This document shows, piece by piece, positions 1 to 11,081 of a DNA stretch of 64,000 nt; the first letter of the stretch is position 1; every line of letters starts with the position of its first letter. A program made the translations under genes and the position numbers. Under the pieces are notes generated by a model that was not told the DNA's origin, did no database searches, and saw nothing but the letters and a program-made list of their open reading frames with translations. This stretch comes from Combretum micranthum (lineage: Eukaryota > Streptophyta > Magnoliopsida > Myrtales > Combretaceae): assembly GCA_024138025.1 (NCBI GenBank), contig JAMXBD010002815.1, positions 96,369-160,368 on the forward strand. The letters are read 5' to 3'.

Positions 1-868
1 TAGATATGAAGTTTTATCCATATTCTATGTAAGGTATATAGGATAGAAGTTTGGTATTCATAACCTATCTTGTAAGTACTATGTACTTACTCTATACTCA
101 ATACTTTGTAATACTCACAAGGTATAGATTCGGTGAAACTTGTAAATTTTTTTTTTATTTTTTTTAATTTCAAGTTGCGATATGTAAAAATATCTTATTT
201 ATATATTCATTATAAATAACATATAAAAAAATTTTTAAAATACTTTTTTGATATCACAACTTTTATAATATGCAGAAGTTGTTTATGTGTTAGTATTTAA
301 ATCTGTAACAAATACTTCTAGAACCTGAATACATAATTTTAACAAAATTATAAAACATATAGTAAATTCTAAAATAAAAAAAACTTTGAAAGCACAATAG
401 TATTAATTAATCTTAGAAGATTATCAACACTTCTATAAAACTTAAAAGTTCAAGCACTCACCATTGAAATACTTATAAAATAAAAATTATAAGTACTTTC
501 GTAGGAAATAAGTACAATTTTTCTAAACAAAATTTCTAAAAGATAGTCAGCAAACGATAATTTTGACCAAAAGTGATTGTAAAATGAAAAATAAAGTATT
601 ATTATTTTTTCTTTATTTATCTTATATTATAATTTTTTAATAAAAATATTTTAAAATAGGTACAAGGTGCCCTTTAACCTGTATACTCTATTGTATAAGT
701 TCCAAGATGGGTACAAGTACACATCTCCTCGGACCAGAGTGAGGCGGGTCTAGTATCAAGGAGGTCGGGATGGTTTTGACCCATCCCCTTTTAAAAAAAA
801 CTAAAGAAAGATATTTTTCAATTAAAATAATAAAATTTAAAACTTTAAATATACATAATAGGTCTAAG
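1..868. other. AT-rich flank with a possible hAT-like fragment
   Basis: No gene is visible. Two stretches, about 1-135 and 655-790, are less AT-rich and carry scattered GTAC/GGTAC words. They resemble stretches at 22.4-22.5 kb (inside a hAT-like element) and 58.9-59.07 kb. They may be the two ends of a left-truncated hAT-like element, but I could not find a convincing terminal repeat, so this is an inference. Confidence 0.3.
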
Positions 869-873
869 AATAT
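869..873. repeat. Target site duplication, left copy (AATAT)
   Basis: Five bases directly left of the 3' LTR, identical to 16533-16537 on the far side of the element. A 5-bp duplication is usual for gypsy integrase. Confidence 0.85.
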
Positions 874-3800
874 TATCATGCCCCAAATGGTACTCTAAAC
901 ACGACAGTCTACTACACTCATTATTAAATCTTAAGTATGACAACCTTAATCATCCCAAAAGCTTCGATATCAGGTGTAAGGCATATCTTCATGATCATAA
1001 AGTACTAACTTTGAAACAAGTTGTTTAAGAAGATATTCATAATAGTAGTTAAGAATGAAATCATAACATAAAAACCTTAAATATAGGAGTCTTACAAATA
1101 TCAGAGGAGCATTCCCCTATCAAAAGATATAGTCCATTATAGTCTATTCAAAATAGTTACATCGGAGATTTACTTAGAAGTCTATGTCTACATCTAGTCT
1201 TTGACTTCATCTAAAAACTCCTGAATCCAAAATGGTAGTACCTGAGAAAAATATCCCCCGGACATCAACTAAAGGTAGGGGTGCTGCAACAAATATCCAA
1301 GAGGAGGTAAACTTACTTACTTAGTGAGAATTATTTTCACAAATAAAGTAGTTGAGAAAAAAAATTAAAACAAGTAATTTAAACAGCATATGAGATGCAA
1401 TAGCTACGTGATCAAATAATACATATGATTTTCTAAGAAGCATATGTTGAATGGATTTATACCTCCATTCGGTGTTAGGTGTTATGAGCCATATACCATC
1501 ATTCGTAAATACAGTTTTTTGTAGTTTCATGTACGTCACTACTAGCCGCTAAAATATAGTTAATTTGAGTGTCTACCCACCATTTTATTCAGGCGACTCT
1601 TCGCCATAAAGTAGAGTTTTAAACTCTACGAACCTCACTACTATGCCCTTGTCCCATAATTGGTATAGTAATAAATGCAATGTGACTCACTACGTGTTAT
1701 GCATGAATCATTTTATTTAATATAGCATAATATTAGATGTTTCAAAAGTGATCAGAATTTGTAGACATATCATTTCTATACTAAATCAAACATTGATTAT
1801 TTGACAATTCTCGCCTCGATATACTTAACATAATTTCAATCATATATGTAAGGCACATGCGCTTTCATGTTTTTATCTTTTCCTAATTCTAGTCCTGCTA
1901 ATCTACAAGAAAAACATAAGTACAAGAATGTAGAAAATTAAACTCACTCGGCTATTGTAGCAAAAAGCTCTAGTTGTAGTATTCCTTAGGATAAGGAAAC
2001 TCAGGCTTTATATTGTTTAAATAAGAGAAATACTCAAAATAAGTATTTCTTGGAAGTTTTACTTAAGCTTGTATATTCTATTTTTCTAAGTTTGTCAAAA
2101 TTCGTATGGAGTAAAACTCTAATTTAAAATGGCCATAAATTACTCATTTTAACTCGAAATTTTTCATATTATATACCGTTTTCCACCTACTTGAAAAGAT
2201 CTATCTATTTTTAAGCTCATTTTTATCATAAGAGATCTTTTAGGTTCCAAAAAGATGCGTACAAAACTGATACAAAAATCCTAGCCCTTAAAACATGGTT
2301 TTTCCAAACTTTTTATCAATAAAAAATCCCCATAGCAACATATAGATATTTATATAGTTGAAAAATTCTTTTAATACATATGCAACTCATATTATACACA
2401 TGATTCTAATAATGTTGTCTTAAGCAATGATTTTTCATAAAATAACTTGTCTTAACAATTGAAAAGGTGAAGTTTAGCAATTTTATTTCAAGTTGTTCAA
2501 AATAAGACTAAAGATTTCTGAGTTATTAAGTGTGTGATATAATTATTTTTTTAACTCTTAAGAGATGATTTAGATTCAAAAATTTTTATCTTTCCAAGTT
2601 ATCTACATATTTTATTCCCTAAGTAGACTTTACTTGGTGAGTTGATTTTAACTTGTTTTGAAAAGCTTGTTTTGATCTTTATACTTGTCAAAATGTTAGT
2701 GAGGATCTTATAAATAAGTTTTTAAGAAAATTGTCATAACAAATTACTATCAACATTAAGGTTTTAATGGTCGTTTGAAAAGAGTATAAGGAATTTCTTA
2801 GTTAATTTTTGAAAAGTCCTTGCATGTTAACAACACTAAAATCTATGATGATCTTTGTCTAAAATTCTTTGAAAAGCATTTTTTTGAAATAAAATTCTAA
2901 ATGTTAATGACACTTTTCCTAAGTGATAAAATTACATTTTTAAAGTGAGTTGACCTTATTTTCTTTTACATAAGAAAGAACTTTTTATTTTTATTAAGAC
3001 AAAAATCAACATGATCATGCATAAACATGATTTATAGCTAGGTAGCATGACAAAAATAATTAATAAGGAATATAGAAATAAACACATAATAAATATCAAG
3101 CATTAGAAGTCTTAGCTTGATTCAAGGCTTCTGGACTTAGACATGGGTAAGTCCAAAAAAATATAAATAAAAGAGATAAGAAAATTTGTTATGACTTGAT
3201 GAGAACAAATCTAAGACTAGAAAGACTAGTCTTAATTTATAAGCATGGAATAAATAAATAAATTGCAAATCATAAATAAATAAATAACGGTTATATTAGT
3301 GAGCTTATATGCTCTAAGGAATATATATATTTAATATTATATAGAAATTAGATTAGAACAATAATAACATGATAACAACATAATAACAATAAAATAACAA
3401 AATAAGATATGTACATGAACAAGAACAAAACATGAACATAGTGTTGCTTCCATAACACTTATAGTTTTAAGAAACATGTACTATTGTCATGTTAAGTTAC
3501 ATGACATGGTAAAAAGATGTTGGCAAGAATTTTACCTAAGGAAGAAATGTGATTAGTAGAAACAATTGCAGGTTTCTTTTTTTTTTTTTTTTTAACTTCA
3601 CCCTTTGCATTAAAGCATTAAAAGAAAAGATTCAAAAATGATATGATTTAACCTTAAACCCATTTAAATGTAGCAGGATGGAGTTTTGTTATGGTAAATG
3701 AATGTGTGGAAGAAATGGAGGGAGAGGGGGTATTTATAGAGTTTTGTGGAGGGAAATTAGTGTGAATTAAATAAAAAGAAAAAGGAAAAAAGATAGAGGT

Positions 3801-4442
3801 ATGGGAGAGGGGCGTCGATTCTAGGGGGAAGAGAGAGAGAGAGAGATTTGTTTTGTATTTTTATTAATGAAAAGTAATAATATATAACGTATAATGTGAA
3901 TAAAATTGTATGGAAAAGGTAAATTGTAAAAAATAGGTATGGTAGAGTGTAAGAATAGGAAGTAGAAAAGTAGAAATAGGCTAATAGTAATGAATAGTGT
4001 AAAATAGTATCATGAATAGTAGATAAGATAAATTAATACCGGTAGTAAAGAAAATAAGCGTAATTAGGCTATATTGGATATTTTTAGATACTGAGAAATC
4101 ATAAAACTGATATTTCTAAAATCCTTATATTTTTACGAGTATAACAGTGTTATCAAAATATTTTTACCATTCAGTGCTCTAGGGCACAACTTTTGAAATC
4201 TGAACCCTTTTGGATTCGAAACGAACAAAATTTTGGTGAATCTAATATTTTTAAGCTTCCTTATATTATTATGGACTATACTCCACAATCATCTCAATTT
4301 TATTGTTTAGGGGTTAAGAGTGCGGGATTAACGGATCTAAATCCACTAGGGTTTATTATAAGTTTGTTGACTTTAGGGTTTCCGGTTGATCTCCAGTGTA
4401 GGGATTAAGCATGAAACGTAGCATAAAATCTGGGGGCTTACA
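874..4442 (-). repeat. 3' LTR of the Tekay-like element (3.57 kb)
   Basis: It aligns end to end with 11082-16532 apart from the nested insertion in the latter, and more distantly with the solo LTR at 49654-53365. It contains no coding frame worth calling; the short ORF at 4193-4408 is a chance frame near the LTR edge. The copy is AT-rich with a poly-T run near 3577-3593 and a GA-rich run near 3831-3846. By eye the two LTRs differ at many sites, so the insertion is old. Confidence 0.9.
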
Positions 4443-4445
4443 ACC

Positions 4446-4458
4446 TACTCCCCTTGAA
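4446..4458 (-). other. Polypurine tract of the Tekay-like element
   Basis: On the minus strand a purine-rich run (AAGGGGAG core) lies just upstream of the 3' LTR, where plus-strand DNA synthesis would be primed. Confidence 0.6.
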
Positions 4459-4479
4459 GAAAGTTTTGTCCTTAAAACT

Positions 4480-5830
4480 TGGCTTTCGTACCTAATTCTT
4501 CGAATAGACTTGGGTATCTCTATCGAATTTCATCCTTGGCCTCCTAAGTGGCTTCCTCGTGAGAATGATTCCTGTAGAAGACCTTAATGTACCAGATTTC
4601 TTGGTTCCTGAGTTTCTTAACTTTTCAATCCAAAATCTGAACAAGATGCTCGTCATAAGTAAGGTTTAATTTCAACTGTATCGGCTCTAGCTCCATGATT
4701 TTGTTAGGATCTGGTACATGTTTCTTTAATACTGAGACATGGAACACATTGTGTATACTCGACAAATTTGGTGGTAATGCTAAGCGATAAGTCAAATCAC
4801 CAATCCTTTCAAGCACTTCAAATGGTCTAATGTACCTTAGGCTTAGCTTCCCTTGTGCCCGAACTTGGTGTATACTCTTTATGGGATTAACCTTTAGATA
4901 TACATGATGTCTAACATCGAAATCAAGAACTCTCTGCTTCTGATCCGCCCAACTCTTTTATCTATCTTGAGCTTCTTTCATTCTTTGTTGGATAATTCGA
5001 ACTTTACTTGCTGCATCTTAGATGAGATCAAGTCCAATGACTAACTTTTCTACATCGTCCCAAAACAAGAGCAATCTACACTTCCATTCAGATAAGGCTT
5101 CGTAGGGTGGCCTCTTAATGGTCGAATGATAACTATTGTTATAAGCAAATTCAACAAAAGGTAAGTGCGCTCCCCTGGTTCCTTTGAATTCCATGACACA
5201 AGCCCCAAAGCATATCTTCCAAAGTTTGAATCATCCATTCCGATTGTCTATCAGTATGAGGGTGGTATATAGTTTTGAAATGTAACTTAGTTCCTAAGCA
5301 CTTCTACAATCTTGTCCAAAACTTTGATACAAATCCCTGGTCTCTATCAGATACTATCTTTGCTAGAACTCCAAGTAGCCTCATTATTTCCCTCATATAT
5401 AGCTTTGCCAACTTATCCATTGAATAGGTCATATTAATCGAAATGAAGTGTGTCGACTTGGTGAGTCGATCCATTATGCCCCATATGACATCATATCTGG
5501 CTGATATTTAGGGTAGATTACATACGAAATCCATCGTAATCTGATCCTATTTCCATTCAGGTATGTCTAATGGCTTCAATAATTCTCCCGACCTTTGATG
5601 TTTTACCTTCACTTGCTGACATATAGGGCATTTCATCACAAAGTCCACCATGTCTCTTTTCATACCATTCCACCAATAGTGGCTTTTGAGATCTGGATAC
5701 ATTTTCATTCTACCGATATGCATTGTATATTCAGAATTGTGAGCTTCTTCCGTAATTTCTTTTCTCATTTCTTTATCATCTGGAACGCTTAACCTTCCCT
5801 TCATCCTTACTACATCTGCATCATCAACCT
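4480..5830 (-). pseudogene. Integrase and chromodomain remnant (Tekay-like pol, 3' part)
   Basis: The zinc-binding N-terminal domain is readable at 5547-5804, with paired histidines and a CPIC motif. The catalytic core follows in broken frames; an SDRD motif is readable near 5340-5355 and a QSE motif near 5250-5235. At 4625-4816 the frame encodes the segment around NVFHVSVLKKH that links integrase to the chromodomain in plant chromoviruses. The chromodomain itself (about 4490-4650) is readable but contains in-frame stops. Integrase would insert the cDNA and the chromodomain would guide it to particular chromatin. Several frameshifts and stops make this a pseudogene. Confidence 0.85.
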
Positions 5831-6154
5831 CAAAGTCGGTATACTTTCCTTCTTGAACTTCTTATTTTATTCTTTAGATTGCATCATCATATCATTAGGC
5901 TTCCGTGATTCTTTCTATTAGAGTTGGTTCCATAACCAAGTTAGACATCTCCACTTCCACATCTTGCCTAATGCATTTAATGCTTAACCTTTCAAACTCT
6001 TTTATCAATGCCTTCTTATTGGTAAGCAATGTAGCGACTTCTCCATGGTTCTTTCAACTTAATGCATCAGCTACAGCATTTACTCTCCCTAGGCAATAAT
6101 TGAAGCCAAGATCATAATCTTTTATAAGCTCCAACCATCTCCTCTGTCACATGT

Positions 6155-7985
6155 TCACTTCTGCGTGAACAAGTACTTAAAGTTTTTGTGGTCGGTGTAG
6201 ATTTCACATCTTTGTCCATGGAGATAGTGTCTCCACGACTTGAGTGCAAACACTACAGCAGCTAACTCAAGATCATGGGTTAGATAATTCTGCTCATGCA
6301 GTTGCAACTGGCGTGAAGCATAGGCAATTACCTTCTTGTTTTGCATTAGGACACATCTGAGACCATTTCTTGAAGGATCACTATGTACCGTGTATGGCTT
6401 TTCCGAGTTCAGTAATACTAAGATAGGTGCAGAAACTAGTCGTTACTTGAGCTCTTAGAAACTTTGCTCTCTTTTATCTGTCCATATAAACTTTTCATTC
6501 TTTTGAGTTAGTTGAGTCAACGGTCTAACTATTTTGGAAAAGTATTTTACAAACTTCCGATAATAACCAACTAGACCCAATAAACTCCTTACTTCCATCA
6601 TGGTTCTTAGCGGCTTCCAATCCACTATTGCTTTTATTTTTTCGGGATTTACGGATATTCCTTCCTTTGATACCATAAGACCCAAGAAAGAGATTTGATC
6701 TAACCAAAAATCACACATTGTCAATTTGGCATACAACTTATGCTCTCTCAATATCTGTAGTGCCATTCACAGGTGATCCTTATGTTGTTCATGTGTCTTC
6801 GAGTAGACAAGGATATCATCAATGAACACTATAACATACTTGTCTAGCAAAGGCTTATATACCCGGTTCATTAGGTTTATAAAAGCAGCTAGTGTGTTTG
6901 TCAATCCAAAGGGCATCACCAAAATCTCGTAATGTCCGTACCTCGTCCAAATGTTGTCTTTGATACATCTTTGTGTTAATTCTTAGCTGATGGCATCTCA
7001 AATGCAAATCAATGCGTGAGAACGCACTCTCTCCTTGGAATTGATCAAAGAGATCATCAATTCACAGCAATAGGTACTCGTTCTTGATGGTAACTTTATT
7101 AAGTTCTCGATAATCAATGCAGAATCTCATAGATCCGTCATTCTTCTTCATGAACAACACCGGAGCTCCCCAAGGTGAGTTACTTGGTCTAATAAATCCT
7201 TGATCTAGTAACTCTTGTAGCTTCTTCTTAAGTTTTTTGAGCTCAATGGGTACCATATGATACGATGCCTTTGATATTGGTTTCGTGTTTGCCATCAACT
7301 TGATCTCGAAATCAATTTTCCTCCTTGGGGGCAACCCAAGCAACTCCTCCGAAAAGACATATGGGAATTCATTGGCAATAGGAATATCCTCCAAAATGGG
7401 CTCTTCATTCTCCACCTCTGTGTTACCATCATAACTATCAATCCTATCCTTATCTTCTTCTAACAACCCAAACGAGTATAACTCCTTTCCTCTTGGGATC
7501 ATAGACTCTCCAACAAACGTTGCCCTTTCTCCTCCTTGCTCCAAGAATTCTACTTTCTTATTCCTACAATCAATCTTAGCCTTGGTAAGAGATAACCAAC
7601 TCATACCTAGTATCACTTCATGCTTATTCATTTCCATCACTATGAAACCACAGGTGGAAAGATGTCCTTGTATCATCAATAGGCAATTCCTTAACATCTC
7701 CTTCGTCATAACAACACTTCCCATGGGGCTTTTTACTTAAAGCAAGAGGTGGTCACTGTTAAGGGTAGTCTGGTTTCTTTAGCCAAGTAGGCATAGTAAA
7801 GGAATGAGTCGCTTCAGAATAAAAAATGGCATAAGCATTTTGATGAGCTACTTATATGTTTTCTATGTTTTTAATACAGGGGATTACTAATTTCCTATTC
7901 CAAGATCATATTTATTCACTAATCCACTACTTATACATATCATCTCTTATATCACAAGAAATAAAGGAACAAACATCTTGAGGGT
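6155..7985 (-). pseudogene. Protease, reverse transcriptase and RNase H remnant (Tekay-like pol, 5' part)
   Basis: The protease C-terminal motif (ILGMSWL) and the start of RT, through [15 protein letters not shown], share one frame at 7062-7724. The RT catalytic motif FIDDILVYS is intact near 6800-6830. The RT connection domain lies at 6455-6766, and RNase H at 6155-6346 keeps the [10 protein letters not shown] motif. In the protease, the expected D-S/T-G-A-T-H-S-F active site near 7800-7825 reads Y-S-E-A-T-H-S-F, so the catalytic Asp is lost. Frames change several times between these blocks. RT copies the genomic RNA and RNase H removes it. Confidence 0.88.
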
Positions 7986-7992
7986 TTTAAGG

Positions 7993-9290
7993 CTAATCTA
8001 TGACCATATCATAGTTGTAATCTTCTTCTTCTTCAAGAGCTGCTAACTCCACTCTTTCCTCTTCCATTTCCCCACACAGCCATTGTCCTTTTAGATTATA
8101 AATCTGGAATCTAAGCATCGATGATCTAGCTCGATTCGCGTTTCCATTTCCATTTTTGGACCTTGTTGAGGCAGATCCTCCAAATGATCTAGTCAAGGCG
8201 CTCTTCCTTTTCGAGCACTCATTGATAAAATGCCTAACTTGCTTGCAAACATAGCAAGTATTGGTTGCTTTCTTTGGGCACTCCGGCATCTTGTGGTTTG
8301 GTTCTCCATAGAAATAACATTTTCCTTATAATTTGGGACACCTCTTAGGGTAGTGTGTTCCCTTGCATTTCCAATAGACGATAGGCTTGAGTGTAAACTT
8401 CTCGCTATTTGCATTACTTTTGAAGTTGCTGAAGGGCTAGAACCTCTTTTGTGGGTGTGCGAAACTAGATCCTTCTTAAAACCTTCTTCCAAAAACAGGT
8501 GCTTTCTTTTCCACGGTCCTTGCCTTCCTCTTCTTGATTCCTTCAATAAATCGAGCCTTCTCCACTAACTCTTGGAAAGACCATTATCAAACTCTTCTAG
8601 CTTGACACATAATTCGTCATCCAAACAGCTCATAAAAACTTGCCTCTTAAGTTCCTCACTGTACTTGTAGGAATCTGGTGCATACTACAACAACCAGCTG
8701 AACTTAGTTTCATATTGTTCCACAGTTCTTCCTCTTTGGGCAATATGTAAGAAATCAGCACTGTATTGCACTCGCAAACTTCTGGGGGAGTAGATTTCTA
8801 AGAACCCCTGGCAAAACATCTCCCATGTAACTTGAGGCATCAGCTTGCGTCTCTTAGACTCCCACCAAACTCAGGCATTGAGACGAAGCATATAAGTACC
8901 AAAGTTGATCATTAAGTGTTATGGCACTTCAAAGGCGTTGAAAGATCTTTCGATTTGTGCTAGCCAGTCTTTGGCTTCGTCTAGCTTTCTAAAAGCTCCA
9001 TCGAAATAACAATTACTTTTGAAGAACTCAAGTAAAGAGTTCTTATACTGCTTGAGTGGCAACGGCGGTAGCGACAAAGACATAGTTTGAGATTATACAC
9101 TTCCTAGAACAAGCACTTCCATTGATGCTTATGATGCGGGTTGCAGTGAAGGTGGTACAGGTGCTAGAACATTTTGTCTCAAAGCTTCTAATGCTTGAGC
9201 TAACTGCTTAAGTGTGGCATGCAGGTTCACTTGTGGGTCAGTAACTTAAGGATCTTGAGGAGATATAGCAGGTTGATTAGCCTCCTCCAT
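7993..9290 (-). pseudogene. gag remnant with zinc knuckles (Tekay-like element)
   Basis: A start codon at 9290-9288 opens a frame that, with several stops, matches the capsid-type retrotransposon gag: a region around LDEAKDWLAQIERSF, then the QYETKFSWL block, then charged sequence. Two CCHC-type knuckles follow at about 8215-8320. The second reads CYVCKQVRHFINEC and has lost its usual glycine; the first has a cysteine changed to tyrosine. Gag would package the RNA into particles. An acidic tail (8000-8050) ends the frame at 7993. Confidence 0.8.
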
Positions 9291-10213
9291 CGATTGATTA
9301 GAGGCACTTTGTTCTTGTCGTCTTCTTCTTCTACTTCGGTTGTTTAGATTTTATTTTTGTAAGCTTGTAATCTTTTCAATGGATCATTAAGTCTTTAAGT
9401 GGAAATCACGAAAATTTTTATCTTATATAATCATCATAATCTTGAGATAATAATTCATGAAATAGATAAGGAAATTCTACAAAGATCAAAATTCACATAA
9501 TCATAACATCTTCATTGAAATAAGAAATCGATAATGGGTATAAGACCCTTACAAATAGAAATCCAAAAGACAACATAAACACATACAATAAAATTTCATA
9601 AAGAATAAATAAAACAACACCTTTCCGCAAAACATCAAATCTAAACTAGCCAACCTAGCATTCTAGGTCTATTACAAAATTTATAATTGAACTAGCTAGG
9701 ATGTGCTCAAGTCTAGCTTCTTACTTATCTTCTTCTTTCCTTCCTCACCCTTCTTTCCTCTTTGGCCAAATCTACGGGGATGGTGCATCACCCGGATTCG
9801 ACTCGACGAGCCCTTCTACATCTTGCTAAAAAATTATCGTAGGTACTGATTCACAGTCATCCTCCTTTTCCTCACCAATTCTTTGGCTCTTTCTAGCAAA
9901 TCGGCAATCACATTTTCTCCATACATTCCATCATTTTCTGAGAACAACACATGATTGAGTAGAGTTTCTTTCTCAACAGCAAGTTGTGGTGTAGGTTCTC
10001 AAGACACGCTTCGGCGACCACTCACTCTATTCGTAGAAATTCCTCCATAGGTGGAGATCCAAGGTGTCATCGCTGGACTCAACATTTATCACGGGGGGTA
10101 TTTAAAGGTGTGGCATCTACATCCATTGTCGGAGTAGTTTTATGGTTCCTTGCCGACAGTTGAGCTTGTCGTTCCTCATACCGTCGGATGTTCCCATGTG
10201 TGTCACTTTCCTC

Positions 10214-10927
10214 TTACGTCCACATTTGGCTTTCCCATGGCTTAGTAGGGTCATGTTTAGTAGGTGCCTCCTCTGGGTCTTCCTCCAGGTCTTTTTCTGG
10301 ATCTTCTTCCTCTTCCTCTTCCTCTTCTACTTGCTCTTCGAGTTCTCCTTCTTTGGCTTCTCCCATTTCGACATCTACCAAGACTTCATCATCTTCAAGT
10401 TGTATTCCTGTCAAAGTTGATGGTTGGGTTGACACTTCATCTGGGGCCTTGAGAATATTCTAATACACGTCGTGCCAATAAAAAGTTCCTTCGTAGTCAG
10501 CTTTCCACCACTCACTATGGTCTTTGAGTTCATCGTGGGCATAGATGAACAATGGTCCAATTTCCTTCCAAGTCTGGAAATTGGGAAAAGTTGGTGCTCC
10601 TTCTCTTCATAGTACGAAAGTGGCTTCTTGCAACATGGATTCATTGTAGGCATACAAAGCAATGTTTTTGATGGCGTAAATCACTTCCAACTCCAACCAA
10701 TACTTCTTCCTCAAAGGGCAATATTGAATGTTTTTCACAACTCTTTCCCATTCAGTATGCTTCAACCCCTTTTTCAACAAAGCAATCATCTTCTTCAACG
10801 ACTTTGGCCTTCTAGCTAAGACAATCTCTTCACATAAAACTCTAAGGCTCAGACGATAATTGACCGGGATCTCATTATGCCTTTTATGAAACCATTGGGC
10901 CTCTAGGCAAGCTTCTCCTAAGGTCAT
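10214..10927 (-). pseudogene. Extra ORF between primer binding site and gag
   Basis: A 106-codon frame starts at 10927 and ends at 10607, rich in Arg/Lys/Leu (for example KKMIALLKKGLKH). In another frame, 10214-10435 encodes a strongly acidic segment with an uninterrupted run of eight glutamates and further DPEKDLEEDPEE-type sequence. Both frames point the same way as gag, and their position upstream of gag is where some plant gypsy elements (such as Ogre/Retand) carry an additional ORF. I do not recognise the product. Whether the two frames were once one ORF is inference. Poly-GAA slippage could also create the acidic run. Confidence 0.5.
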
Positions 10928-11057
10928 CTATTCACAAAAAGAAAAAGGAGTCAGCAAACTTATTCTACCCATGCTAAGCTTATCTAAGTCTTTCTTATTT
11001 CCATTATACTAGTTTCTTCTTAAGTCCATTTCTATTGTTATGATCTTAAATTCTTAA

Positions 11058-11073
11058 CCATGCTCTGATACCA
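11058..11073 (-). other. Primer binding site, initiator Met tRNA type
   Basis: On the minus strand the sequence starts TGGTATCAGAGC, complementary to the 3' end of plant initiator methionine tRNA. It lies 8 bases from the 5' LTR edge at 11082, which sets the orientation of the element. Confidence 0.88.
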
Positions 11074-11081
11074 ACTTAAAC

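Noticed and set aside
10142..10463. Plus-strand ORFs rich in Ser, Phe and Leu
   Set aside because: They are the antisense of the acidic minus-strand segment; the composition follows from the repeated TTC/CTC codons.
11058..11073. TGGTATCAGAGC sequences as tRNA genes
   Set aside because: They are only the 3' tRNA complement next to LTRs (also at 35814, 37673 and 62641); no cloverleaf is present.
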